DNA of 13,411 nucleotides from Oscillospiraceae bacterium (GCA_016302225.1 JAEDOB010000026.1:1-13411), one strand, 5' to 3'; positions 1 through 8,032 are shown, counted from the stretch's first letter. Translations and numbers: made by a program. The notes: a model not told the origin generated them from the letters alone.

Positions 1-1540
1 GAAGCGGAACAACTATCAGACCGATAATATAAGCGGGTGTGAACAGCGAAACGCCCGTGAGTATCATATAGACCAGCGCAAAAAGTATAGCACCGAAGAA
101 GATAAGTCCCGCAAGACCGTTATTCGAGAACAGTGCCCGTTCATAGTCCTTTTGTTTGAAACCCGTAATGACGTTAAACAGAATTGATATGACTATCAGC
201 GCAACGCCTATGGCAATTGCTCCGTAAAGGATAATTTCCGTGTTTTCCAGAATTTCCAGCGGCTTATGCTGCAAACCGACAGCGTGATACAGCGGGTCAA
301 GCAGATGCTCATAGCCGAACACACTTCCGTAAACCAGACCGAATATGGCACTTGACGCACCCAGTCTTGTCATAATGTGTCCCAGCTTTGCGCCTTTCAG
401 CTTCCACCAGAGGAAACCGAGTAAGGCTACAACCAATCCCTGCCCCACATCGCCGAACATTATTCCGAATAGCAGCGTGTAAGACACCGCAACGAATGTG
501 GTCGGGTTGATACCGTCATAGGACGGCAGACCATACATTTCAACGAACATTGAGAAGGGTTCGCTGAACTTGTTGTTTTTCAGCTTAACGGGGGGCTTTA
601 TCCTGCCGTCAATATCTGCGGGCTTCAGCACAATGGAAACGCCCAGAAGGTCATCAAACATTGACTTGAACCGTTCTGCGTCCTTTTCGGGAACAAATCC
701 CACAATGTAGAATTTTCCGTTGACGATGGACGCCTTGCTTCTCAGCTCGAAATTATCATGCTCGGCTTTCAGAATGGTAAAGCAGCGGTCAAGCCTGTGA
801 CGCTCGGCAGCGATTATCTGCTCTTTTTCCGCCTTACAGCTTTCCATACATTCCTTGGCATCTTCAAGGGATTCCTTTATCATATCAATGGCATCATCGG
901 CATTTCCCGTGAGAAACTCGGGCATTTTTACCTTTTCAAAATAGAGCGATTCAAGAATATCGTCCATTTCTGCGGCAAAGCTGTCGGGGGCAAACGCCGC
1001 TCCCCAGTAATACTCGCCGTCGTGGTCATAGTCGATGAACATAAAGGTCTTATCATCGTAATAAGGCAGCTTCTGATAGCTTTCCGACGGCATTTTTCCG
1101 AATCGGACGGTAATATGCTCGCAGGAATTTATCTTTTCGATATCAACATTCAAGCCCTTCAAATGATTTAGCTGAATGAGGGCACTCTCTCCCTCGGACA
1201 CTCCTTCGGAAGCCTTTTTCATACGTTCTGTGGCATCTGCAAGCTTTTCCGACAAGCCTCTGATATAGTTTGTCATAGCAATAACGCTGTCCTCGGAATA
1301 ATCGGTGCCTTCCTCGGTAACAAGCTCAATACCGTTGGCTGCCGCCAGCTCGGTAAGCTGTTTCAGCGGAAGAAGATAAGGGTTGTCCTCACGCAGAGAG
1401 GAAAAGCCCTGACCCGAACCTGCGATCTTTCCTGCGGATTCTATATGAAAGCATCCGCTGTCACTGCATCGTATCAGCACGGCGTCAAGGTCCTTGACAA
1501 GCCCCGCAATATTTACGAGCTGCATTTTTTCAATTGACAT
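1..1540 (-). CDS. ntpI: V-type ATP synthase subunit I, 3' end outside window
   Basis: Membrane subunit a/I of a V/A-type rotary ATPase, which forms the ion half-channels beside the rotor ring and anchors the peripheral stalks. About 510 residues are visible; the family is usually about 650, so the C-terminal membrane part is missing at the window edge, including the region of the essential transmembrane arginine. The N-terminal half (about 1-340) is soluble and rich in charged, helical sequence. From about 345 come hydrophobic helices, with the family hallmark MFGDVGQG at about 358-365 and further membrane segments near 391-406, 433-453, 472-494 and 497-510. The ATG at 1540 is preceded by a GGGGTGA-type ribosome site. 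It lies 37 bases after subunit C in the same operon. Whether protons or sodium ions are moved cannot be told, because the ring subunit is not in the window. Confidence 0.93.
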   Translation of the reverse strand, partial: MSIEKMQLVNIAGLVKDLDAVLIRCSDSGCFHIESAGKIAGSGQGFSSLREDNPYLLPLKQLTELAAANGIELVTEEGTDYSEDSVIAMTNYIRGLSEKLADATERMKKASEGVSEGESALIQLNHLKGLNVDIEKINSCEHITVRFGKMPSESYQKLPYYDDKTFMFIDYDHDGEYYWGAAFAPDSFAAEMDDILESLYFEKVKMPEFLTGNADDAIDMIKESLEDAKECMESCKAEKEQIIAAERHRLDRCFTILKAEHDNFELRSKASIVNGKFYIVGFVPEKDAERFKSMFDDLLGVSIVLKPADIDGRIKPPVKLKNNKFSEPFSMFVEMYGLPSYDGINPTTFVAVSYTLLFGIMFGDVGQGLVVALLGFLWWKLKGAKLGHIMTRLGASSAIFGLVYGSVFGYEHLLDPLYHAVGLQHKPLEILENTEIILYGAIAIGVALIVISILFNVITGFKQKDYERALFSNNGLAGLIFFGAILFALVYMILTGVSLFTPAYIIGLIVVPL

Positions 1541-1577
1541 TCCTGTCACCCCTTTATATAAAAGTGTTGACTGATGC

Positions 1578-2624
1578 TTATATGACTATCAGCGATTCAA
1601 TTCTCTTGGGATCTGCCTGATAGCGTATTCCTTCGATAATGCTTATTATGTTGTTTACCTCTGTTTCCAGAAGATACATAAACGCATATAAACAGGACGA
1701 AGTGTCGATAGAACGGCACATTACCGCCTTTGCGTAACGGTAGCGCATACGTCTGACACTCATCTCAAGGTCGTTCGTGTCAATACCGTTTTCAGCCATC
1801 TGTCTGCCGTAAACGGTCTTGGAGAATCGGCTGATAAAGCTGTCCCCATCGGGTGCGGAGTAAAGTTCGTACTGCTTTGCCTGAGATAATCTTCCGTAAA
1901 ACGGCAGCATATCCTTTTCAATTTCCGCAGCGGACATTCCGAAAAACTTTTTCATTCGGTAGGAATTTATGATGTTCATAAAATCTATCTGTGTCTTTAT
2001 CTGCTTCTCGATCTCGTCCGCAGAATCCTTATCGGCAGACTTTCTGATAGCAGCCAGCAGCCACTTGAAATAATATGTTCTGAGAGCCACCTCAATATCC
2101 GTAAACTTAGGCTTCACACCCGCAGCAGGGATATAGTCTTTCAGAACGGCATAATAAGGCGTCGGTTTCAAAAATTCCAGCAGCTCGCCGTAATCTCTGA
2201 TTTTTGCAAGAGCAATATAGTCAAATGAGGAATACTCGTTCATATAGCTGGGCATTGTGGAGATATAATCATCTCCCGAACCCGCATTTATATGCCTCAT
2301 AAGGCTGAGTATCTCCGTTACCTCCGACTCAACGATAACATAACGGTAGAACTCAATTCCCGATTCAAAAAGCTGCTCAAACTTGCAGAGCCGCTTGTAT
2401 TCCTCGAAACGATTTCGCCTTATAAGCACCTCAAGCATACCTCGGTGAATGGTGTTCGTGTCTATCTGAGCAAGCGTTTTTCCGTAATGTGTGCTGCGTT
2501 TGAGATACTCCGCAGCGTCGGTCACATCGGAGCAGCGAAGAAGCTCGTGATAGTTCTCCGAGGTCAGACATTTACCGTAGACTGCCCGAATTTTCGCCTG
2601 AGTTGCATAGCCCTTTTTAGCCAT
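1578..2624 (-). CDS. ntpC: V-type ATP synthase subunit C
   Basis: Subunit C (d-type) of the V/A-type ATPase, the funnel-shaped soluble protein that joins the central rotor shaft to the membrane ring. It has 348 residues from the chosen start, normal for the family. It is almost wholly helical, with no membrane segment, and begins with the usual AKKGYATQAKIRAVYGKCL-like opening about Y6 and R13. An in-frame GTG at 2633 would add three residues. ATG 2624 is preferred because it matches the family start and overlaps the stop of the preceding stalk gene by eight bases (ATGGCTAA), a layout typical of translational coupling. The ribosome site is weak (a GGTGG just upstream), which also favours coupling. 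Identification rests on overall sequence character plus position between stalk and I subunits. Confidence 0.9.
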   Translation of the reverse strand: MAKKGYATQAKIRAVYGKCLTSENYHELLRCSDVTDAAEYLKRSTHYGKTLAQIDTNTIHRGMLEVLIRRNRFEEYKRLCKFEQLFESGIEFYRYVIVESEVTEILSLMRHINAGSGDDYISTMPSYMNEYSSFDYIALAKIRDYGELLEFLKPTPYYAVLKDYIPAAGVKPKFTDIEVALRTYYFKWLLAAIRKSADKDSADEIEKQIKTQIDFMNIINSYRMKKFFGMSAAEIEKDMLPFYGRLSQAKQYELYSAPDGDSFISRFSKTVYGRQMAENGIDTNDLEMSVRRMRYRYAKAVMCRSIDTSSCLYAFMYLLETEVNNIISIIEGIRYQADPKRIESLIVI

Positions 2625-2940
2625 TTGAACCACCGCCGATTATGCAGTTGTAGATCTCGTTTTCCCAGGCTACATGGTTCTTTTCAAAGACCTCGTTGAG
2701 CCTTGCGATCTCCTTGTCACGCTCGGCGGCAACAGCGGCAGACTTGCGGTCAGCCTCCGCACGTTCATTATCCTCAATGGCTTTCAGGCGCTTGTCCGCT
2801 TCGGTGATACATTCGGAAACTATGCGTTCCTCCTCGGCTCTTGCGTCAGCGATTATCCGGTTGCGCTTTGCCTCGGCTTCGGTAAGTCTGCGCTTTGCCT
2901 CGGAGTCGATATTCAAAATACTGTTGATAACGTTATCCAT
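2617..2940 (-). CDS. V-type ATPase peripheral stalk coiled-coil subunit (G/H, NtpF-like)
   Basis: A 107-residue, highly charged Ala/Glu/Lys/Arg-rich protein that should form one long helix from about residue 10 to 90 (repeating EAEAKR, ARAEEER, AEADRKS, AAERDKE patterns). Such a chain pairs with subunit E to form the peripheral stalk that stops the catalytic head from rotating. In Enterococcus hirae a similar small stalk subunit, NtpF, opens the ntp operon; here too it is the first ATPase gene, followed by C and I. The ATG has GGAGGA upstream with about nine bases between. The C-terminus ends in a glycine-rich GGGSNG tail whose codons overlap the start of subunit C. The low-complexity helix makes the exact family name (G, H or F) uncertain, but the stalk role is well supported by context. 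Confidence 0.8.
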   Translation of the reverse strand: MDNVINSILNIDSEAKRRLTEAEAKRNRIIADARAEEERIVSECITEADKRLKAIEDNERAEADRKSAAVAAERDKEIARLNEVFEKNHVAWENEIYNCIIGGGSNG

Positions 2941-2973
2941 TAGCTTCGTCCTCCGGTAACTGTAACAGCTAAA

Positions 2974-3002
2974 GCCGCAGACAAATTGTGCTGTCCTGCG
3001 GC
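2974..3002 (-). terminator. intercistronic hairpin before V-ATPase genes
   Basis: A seven-base perfect stem GCCGCAG/CTGCGGC, extended inside by ACA/TGT across a one-base bulge, lies in the 79-base gap between the UPF0210 gene and the stalk gene. On the minus strand only TTT follows, so it is a poor intrinsic terminator. It may be an attenuator, an mRNA processing or stability element, or a partial terminator. No convincing promoter was seen between it and the stalk gene. Confidence 0.45.
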
Positions 3003-3019
3003 AAAAGCAGTGAAATATC

Positions 3020-4375
3020 TTAGTTTTTCAAGCTGTGCAGAGGAGCGGGTATCTGTCCGCCTCTTGCAATAAACTTTGAGGGTGAGTTGGTGTTTACCTT
3101 CATAACGGGACCCTTTCCGAAAAGTCCGCCCCAGTCGAGAACGTCCCCTTCCTTCATGCCGATAGCGGGGATAACTCTGACAGCTGTGGTCTTGTTGTTG
3201 ACCATACCGATAGCAGCTTCGTCTGCGATCATAGCGGCAATAACGTCTGCAGTGGTATCTCCGGGGATAACTATCATATCCAGACCGACGGAGCATACAG
3301 CGGTCATTGCCTCCAGCTTTTCGATGGACAGCGCACCGCACTCAGCCGCAGCGATCATACCTGCGTCCTCGGAAACGGGGATAAATGCGCCCGAAAGTCC
3401 GCCTATTCTGGAGCAAGCCATTACGCCGCCCTTTTTAACGGCATCGTTGAGCATTGCCAGAGCAGCGGTAGTTCCGCAGGCACCGCAGCGTTCAAGACCG
3501 ACCTCTTCAAGAATATGCGCAACGGAATCTCCGACTGCGGGAGTAGGCGCAAGTGACAGGTCAACGATACCGAAAGGCACGCCCAATCTCTTGGAAGCAG
3601 TAACGCCCACCAGCTGACCCACTCTTGTTATCTTATATGCAGTTTTCTTAATAATATCGGCAATTTCGGAAATATTCGCATCGGGATATTTTGACAGCGC
3701 AGAGCGTACAACTCCCGGTCCCGAAACACCGACGTTGATAATGCAGTCAGGCTCGCCGACGCCGTGGAATGCGCCCGCCATAAACGGATTATCGTCAACA
3801 GCATTGCAGAAAACAACCAGCTTTGCAGCACCGAAACACTGATCATCAACGGTCTTTTCTGCGGCTTCTCTTACAATTCTTCCCATAATGCGGCAGGCAT
3901 CAAGGTTGATACCCGTCTTTGTGGAACCGATATTTACGGAAGAACAAACGCAGCTCGTAGAAGCCAGTGCCTCGGGAATGGAGTTGATAAGACGTTCATC
4001 TCCCGCAGAAAAGCCCTTCTGAACAAGTGCGGAATATCCTCCGATAAGGTTTACGCCAACAGCCTTTGCCGCCTTCTCCATAGTAAGCGCAAACTTCACG
4101 GGAGAAGCGTTGCAGGCAGCGGAAACGATAGCGATAGGCGTTACCGACAGCCTTTTATTGATAATGGGAATACCATATTCCTTCTCTATCCCCTCGCCCA
4201 CCGAAACAAGCTTTTCGGCGCAGCGGGTTATTTTCTCGTAGACCTTTTCGCAGGCTCTGTCAATGTCCGTGTCGATACAGTCCAGCAGAGAAATTCCCAT
4301 AGTAATAGTACGAATATCCAGACATTCGTCCTGAATCATACGAATGGTTTCCAGAATGTCATAAGCGTTGATCAT
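3020..4375 (-). CDS. PFL-fold protein of the UPF0210 (DUF711) family
   Basis: A 451-residue cytoplasmic protein of the UPF0210 family. From known family structures this is a pyruvate formate-lyase-like barrel without an established reaction. Visible family features are the N-terminal block IRMIQDECLDIRTITMGISL (about 11-30), the glycine-rich central segment with INVGVSGPGVV (about 217-227) and the C-terminal signature ARGGQIPAPLHSLKN (about 437-451). No RVxGY-type glycyl radical motif is apparent, so radical chemistry should not be assumed. GGAGG stands nine bases before the ATG. The gene follows the ACT-domain gene by 26 bases, and this two-gene pair is very widely conserved in Firmicutes, suggesting the ACT protein senses a ligand for this partner. 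The substrate is unknown. Confidence 0.92.
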   Translation of the reverse strand: MINAYDILETIRMIQDECLDIRTITMGISLLDCIDTDIDRACEKVYEKITRCAEKLVSVGEGIEKEYGIPIINKRLSVTPIAIVSAACNASPVKFALTMEKAAKAVGVNLIGGYSALVQKGFSAGDERLINSIPEALASTSCVCSSVNIGSTKTGINLDACRIMGRIVREAAEKTVDDQCFGAAKLVVFCNAVDDNPFMAGAFHGVGEPDCIINVGVSGPGVVRSALSKYPDANISEIADIIKKTAYKITRVGQLVGVTASKRLGVPFGIVDLSLAPTPAVGDSVAHILEEVGLERCGACGTTAALAMLNDAVKKGGVMACSRIGGLSGAFIPVSEDAGMIAAAECGALSIEKLEAMTAVCSVGLDMIVIPGDTTADVIAAMIADEAAIGMVNNKTTAVRVIPAIGMKEGDVLDWGGLFGKGPVMKVNTNSPSKFIARGGQIPAPLHSLKN

Positions 4376-4401
4376 ATAAAAAATCCTCCGAGATCATTCG
4401 A

Positions 4402-4671
4402 TCAGATGTGGTGCATACAGTTGAAAATATCCTCGTGCATAGCGTGTATCTTCAGGCAGTTTTCCTCGCCCATTTTTGTGAAACGGTCTGCAAGCACGGT
4501 AAAATCGGCGTTTATCCTTGAAATATCCACCAGCATTATCATAGCGAACATATCCTGCAGTACCGACTGTGTTACCTCGATAACGTTTGCGTTGTACTCA
4601 GCGCATACGCCTGCGACCTTTGCGAGTATGCCTACGGTATCCTTTCCGATTACGGTAATGATTGCTCTCAT
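4402..4671 (-). CDS. ACT domain-containing protein (UPF0237 family)
   Basis: An 89-residue protein consisting of a single ACT domain, a small ligand-binding fold that often senses amino acids. It begins MRAIITVIGKDTVGILAKVAG, with the usual GKD.VGI.A.V pattern of the first strand and helix, followed by NVIEVTQSVL and FAMIMLVDIS. Length and pattern fit UPF0237 throughout. It has no membrane segment and no catalytic domain, so it probably acts as a regulatory or sensing partner of the downstream UPF0210 protein. GGAGG precedes the ATG by about ten bases. It is the promoter-proximal gene of the minus-strand group, and the divergent control region lies directly upstream. Confidence 0.92.
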   Translation of the reverse strand: MRAIITVIGKDTVGILAKVAGVCAEYNANVIEVTQSVLQDMFAMIMLVDISRINADFTVLADRFTKMGEENCLKIHAMHEDIFNCMHHI

Positions 4672-4727
4672 TATAATAGTACCTCCAAAACGGTAGTTTT
4701 GCGCAATTTTGCACTTATTTATATATT

Positions 4728-4758
4728 AACATATTTTATAAAAAAATAATATCGTCAA
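4728..4758 (-). promoter_or_regulatory. candidate promoter for ACT/UPF0210 genes
   Basis: On the minus strand TTGACG (4753-4758) is followed after 19 bases by TATGTT (4728-4733). The -35 box matches five of six consensus bases; the -10 matches four and the spacing is long. Surrounding DNA is almost pure A/T, so the exact -10 is uncertain. It is the best candidate upstream of the 4671 start. Confidence 0.35.
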
Positions 4759-4872
4759 ATTGAACAATTCTATATATCTTTTTAGCAAAATTTATTGCAG
4801 ATTTATGATTTTGATAATTCACAGTTGTTTCTCAGTAAAGTACCGACAATTTCTCAGGAAATAATTCAGCAA

Positions 4873-4921
4873 ATATTAACAAAAACCGACAATTTACTTT
4901 GTTAATATGTGATATACTAAC
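4873..4921 (+). promoter_or_regulatory. extended -10 promoter with overlapping inverted repeats, PHP gene
   Basis: TGATATACT (4910-4918) is an extended -10 element (TGN plus TATACT) without a good -35 box, placed 25 bases before the PHP start. It sits between and within inverted repeats. ATATTAACAAA (4873-4883) and TTTGTTAATAT (4898-4908) are perfect 11-base arms 14 bases apart, and GTTAATAT (4901-4908) also pairs with ATACTAAC (4914-4921) with one mismatch. This looks like an operator over a promoter; the regulator is not known. Confidence 0.55.
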
Positions 4922-4942
4922 CTTATGAAAGGAGCGCATTAT

Positions 4943-5788
4943 ATGAATATCATAGATCTGCATACCCACACAAAAAATTCCCCCGACGGCAGCGATACAG
5001 TTGAAGCCATGGTTGAAAAGGCAAAAACGCTTGGACTTTCCGCCTACGCCATCACCGACCACTGCGAGGTAAACCGCTTCTATCCCCTTGAACATTACAA
5101 TATTGCACAGCCGAAGGAATACGATACCTACGACTTTGAAAAGGATTTTTACATATCAATGGAGGAAAATACCGCCATTAAGGAATGTCTTGGAAACAGC
5201 CTGAAATTTCTCTGCGGAATTGAGCTGGGACAGGCACCCTACGATTATTCCATTGCCGAAAAGGTCGTTTCGGACAGGCGGCTGGACTTTGTTATCGGCT
5301 CTATCCATCAGATAATCGGTGAGGACGATTTTGCGTTTATCAGCTACGAAAATGCAGACGCTATCCCGCAGCTTCTGGAAAAATATTATACCGAGGTTCT
5401 GGAGCTTTGCCGCTGGAACAGGTTTGACGTTTTGGGACACCTTACCTATCCCCTGCGGTACATCGTGGGAAATTCGGGAATTCCCGTGGACATGAAGCCC
5501 TATGAGGAGCTTATCGCCGAAAGCTTCAAGACACTTATCTCCAACGGCAAGGGCATTGAGATAAACACCTCGGGACTTCGCCAGAAATACGGCAAGACCT
5601 TCCCCGACCTGTCCTACCTTAAACTGTATAAGGACTTAGGCGGCGAAATTCTCACTGTCGGCTCGGACGCTCACTGCACCGCCGACCTTGGCAAGGGCGT
5701 CAAGGAAGGTTCGGAGCTTGCGCTTGCTGCGGGATTTAAGAGGATTTGCTATTTTGAGGGAAGAAAGCCTGTATTTGTAAATATCTGA
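4943..5788 (+). CDS. PHP-domain histidinol-phosphatase family protein (HisJ-like)
   Basis: A 281-residue metal-dependent phosphoesterase of the PHP superfamily, HisJ type. Family members hydrolyse histidinol phosphate to histidinol in histidine synthesis. The metal-site motifs are all present: DLHTHT (H7, H9), D15 in SPDG, ITDHCE (D39, H40), GIELG (E94), GSIHQ (H122), GHLTYP (H166) and GSDAH (D242, H244). There is no signal peptide or extra domain. An in-frame ATG at 4925 lies only seven bases after the -10 box and has no ribosome site, whereas ATG 4943 has AAAGGAG eight bases upstream; the later start is therefore chosen. No other histidine gene is nearby, so the substrate could be a different phosphoester. 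It has its own promoter and ends at a strong hairpin, so it is probably monocistronic. Confidence 0.88.
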   Translation: MNIIDLHTHTKNSPDGSDTVEAMVEKAKTLGLSAYAITDHCEVNRFYPLEHYNIAQPKEYDTYDFEKDFYISMEENTAIKECLGNSLKFLCGIELGQAPYDYSIAEKVVSDRRLDFVIGSIHQIIGEDDFAFISYENADAIPQLLEKYYTEVLELCRWNRFDVLGHLTYPLRYIVGNSGIPVDMKPYEELIAESFKTLISNGKGIEINTSGLRQKYGKTFPDLSYLKLYKDLGGEILTVGSDAHCTADLGKGVKEGSELALAAGFKRICYFEGRKPVFVNI

Positions 5789-5815
5789 CCGCACCTATCC
5801 CACCAAACAAAAGAT

Positions 5816-5852
5816 AACACGCTTCCGTCAAACAAACGAAAGCGTGTTTTTT
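5816..5852. terminator. intrinsic terminator shared by convergent genes
   Basis: AACACGCTT (5816-5824) pairs with AAGCGTGTT (5840-5848), and CGT/ACG extends the stem past one mismatch, around a seven-base loop. A run of six T follows on the plus strand, a good terminator for the PHP gene. On the minus strand the tail is only ATCTTTT, so it may serve the chemoreceptor gene less efficiently. Confidence 0.85.
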
Positions 5853-5866
5853 GTTTAGATTGTGTT

Positions 5867-7867
5867 TTATTTAGTCCCCTTAAACTGCAGCACCATATCC
5901 TGCAGCGTTCTAGCCTGACTGCTCAGCTCCTCGCTTGAAGCAGCACTTTCCTCGGCAGTAGAAGCGGTAAATCTCACTACCTCCTCAATGGAAGTGATCT
6001 TGTCGGAAACAGCCTTTACCTCCTCAGCCTGAACCTCGGACGCCTTGGAAATACCCGTGATAAGACTGTTTACACGCTCAACGCCCTCGGAAACGACTTT
6101 AAGCGCCTCGTCCGTTTCGGCAGCAAGCCTTGTTCCCTTTTCAACGGCAATTCCCGTGCTGTTTATGAGATCGCCGGTGTTCTTAACAGCTTCGGCAGAC
6201 TTGGACGCAAGGTTTCTTACCTCGTCCGCAACGACTGCAAAGCCCTTGCCTGCGTCGCCCGCTCTTGCAGCCTCGACTGCCGCATTAAGCGCAAGGATAT
6301 TTGTCTGGAACGCAATATCATCAATTGCTGCGATTATCTTTACGATCTCCTGAGCCTTTTCGTCAATGTCCCTCATAGACTCCATCAGCTCGGTCATACG
6401 CTTGTTGCACTCAACAACATTTTCCGATGTAACAAAGGAACGCTTCTGAGCATCCTCCGCAGCCTTGGCGTTCGCCTCGATCTGCTTAACAAGCGACTGG
6501 ATAAGCTCGGTAAGCTCGTCAATAGTCCTGGACTGCTCATTTACGCCGCCTGCAAGAGAATTTGATGTTTCCGCAACATTTCCCGAACCGAGAGCGACCT
6601 GACTTGACGCAGTATCAATACCGCCGATAATAGTTTGCAGACTGTCGGAAATGCTGATAATTGACTGCTTTATCTCCGCAAAATCGCCCACATATTCGCC
6701 GTTAAATTCAAGATCGAAATCTCCGTGGGAAAGCTTATCCAGATTTCCCGTAATATCGTCTATATAACGGAGCCATACCGCATTGGTATCTCCCAGCTTC
6801 TCGCAAAGCTGACTGATGCTGTCCTCCGCATAATAGGAAGGAACATAGCTGAGATTGCCCTGCTCCATATTCTGAACGGCGGTTTTAAGCTCGTCCATAG
6901 GTTTGAGCAGTTTTTTCATAAGAATGCCCGTTGCAAGGCTTATTACTACCAGCGATGCCAGAAGTATGCACAGCTGAGCAATAGCAAATGTCGACATTTC
7001 GTTAATATATTCGGTTCTGTCGATAGCATAGAGATAATACCAGCCCACAGAAGAGATCTTTGACAGTATAAAGCTGGAATTTTTACCGTTATAATCCTTA
7101 GTTGTAATAACGCTGAAGCTGTCGCCTTCAAGCATTTCCACTATGCCGCTGTAACATTCCAGATCTCTGAGATTAACGGAAGTGCTTGAACCGTCCTCTA
7201 AAACATACGGCATATATTCCTCATTTTTATGTACAAGAATGTTGAAGTCATTGTCCGCAAGGATAGGATATGCTTTATCATACAGCTGAATATTTTTCGT
7301 GATCTCTGCAAGGTTATCGGCGTAAATATCTGCGCCCATAACGAACTGCAGCGTATTTCCGTCGTAATATGCCTTTGCGACAGTAACTACCAGCTTCTGA
7401 GTGTTGTTGTCAATGTAGGGAGATGTGCAGATAAACTCGCCCTTATGCGCAATAGTATCCTTGTACCAATCTCTTGCAGTAACATCAAAATCATCGGGCA
7501 GAACAAATCCGCTGGCAAATGTGGTGACCGCCTTTGAATCTACAACGTAGTAATCAATGACATGGTCGGATTTTTTGGAAGCAAGAAAGCTTTCCAGCTC
7601 ACTTTTTGACTTGGTGTTCAAAAAGTCGCCGTAAATGATGGAATCCGCATAATACGAAATAACGTGCTGCTCGTCACATATCCATTCGTCAAACTCCACT
7701 GCCCTTGCCTCAAGGGTAGCCGCCACCTTGGCATTTACCTGTTTTTCCAATGTATTGCGGACAGTAAGATAGCTGCTAATCGCCATTAGCAAAAGCATAA
7801 CAGCCAGCACTATCAATATGCCCACATTCAGCTTTTTATGAAATCCCATACGTTTTTTCAAGCTCAT
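5867..7867 (-). CDS. methyl-accepting chemotaxis protein with dCache sensor
   Basis: A 666-residue transmembrane chemoreceptor that controls CheA kinase and so flagellar rotation. In order: membrane helix 1 (about 14-33), an extracellular double Cache domain (about 35-290), membrane helix 2 (about 293-315), a HAMP domain and a second HAMP-like segment (about 316-400), then the cytoplasmic signalling coiled coil. Its tip is at about 516-556 (IAFQTNILALNAAVEAARAG, then GKGFAVVADEVRNLA). The Cache domain has RDWY (R132, W134, Y135), SPY (Y151) and GAD (D180), resembling the amino-acid-binding motif described for dCache_1AA receptors; F127 stands where a tyrosine is usual. It ends FKGTK, with no CheR-tethering pentapeptide. 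An in-frame ATG at 7894 lacks a ribosome site; ATG 7867 has AGGA about ten bases upstream. No che genes are nearby. Confidence 0.94.
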   Translation of the reverse strand: MSLKKRMGFHKKLNVGILIVLAVMLLLMAISSYLTVRNTLEKQVNAKVAATLEARAVEFDEWICDEQHVISYYADSIIYGDFLNTKSKSELESFLASKKSDHVIDYYVVDSKAVTTFASGFVLPDDFDVTARDWYKDTIAHKGEFICTSPYIDNNTQKLVVTVAKAYYDGNTLQFVMGADIYADNLAEITKNIQLYDKAYPILADNDFNILVHKNEEYMPYVLEDGSSTSVNLRDLECYSGIVEMLEGDSFSVITTKDYNGKNSSFILSKISSVGWYYLYAIDRTEYINEMSTFAIAQLCILLASLVVISLATGILMKKLLKPMDELKTAVQNMEQGNLSYVPSYYAEDSISQLCEKLGDTNAVWLRYIDDITGNLDKLSHGDFDLEFNGEYVGDFAEIKQSIISISDSLQTIIGGIDTASSQVALGSGNVAETSNSLAGGVNEQSRTIDELTELIQSLVKQIEANAKAAEDAQKRSFVTSENVVECNKRMTELMESMRDIDEKAQEIVKIIAAIDDIAFQTNILALNAAVEAARAGDAGKGFAVVADEVRNLASKSAEAVKNTGDLINSTGIAVEKGTRLAAETDEALKVVSEGVERVNSLITGISKASEVQAEEVKAVSDKITSIEEVVRFTASTAEESAASSEELSSQARTLQDMVLQFKGTK

Positions 7868-7892
7868 GTTCAACTCATCCTTTCTGGGACAC

Positions 7893-7940
7893 ATAACTTA
7901 GTAATAGTTATATTATAGCGTTTTTTTTCTCAAAAGTCAA
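7893..7940 (-). promoter_or_regulatory. sigma-A promoter of the chemoreceptor gene
   Basis: On the minus strand TTGACT (7935-7940), 17 bases, TATAAT (7912-7917): five of six and six of six consensus matches. Transcription should begin near 7905, leaving a leader of roughly 38 bases before ATG 7867. An inverted repeat ATAACT/AGTTAT (7893-7898 and 7906-7911) spans the expected start point and could be an operator or a small leader hairpin. Confidence 0.85.
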
Positions 7941-8032
7941 TATTTTCCGACCATTTTCACTAAATTTACAAAAAATGCAAAAACCGCCGCCCTGCCATTC
8001 AGCAGGCAATTTCATTGAACAAATTCTTTCGA

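Noticed and set aside
758..1171. A 137-codon open frame on the plus strand opposite subunit I.
   Set aside because: The minus strand encodes a clear V-ATPase subunit there; the plus frame has no family character.
3020..4375. A glycyl radical enzyme, because of the pyruvate formate-lyase-like family name.
   Set aside because: No RVxGY-type radical site or activase gene is visible; the C-terminus is the UPF0210 signature instead.
3764..4696. A 310-codon open frame on the plus strand across the ACT and UPF0210 genes.
   Set aside because: It is antisense to two well-recognised families, its product is compositionally odd with no domain pattern, and no ribosome site was seen.
7941..7985. A flagellar sigma-D type promoter (TAAA, about 15 bases, CCGATAT) for the chemoreceptor.
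   Set aside because: The minus strand has TAAA and a later TCGGAAAA, but the -10 does not match, while TTGACT-17-TATAAT nearby fits sigma-A very well.
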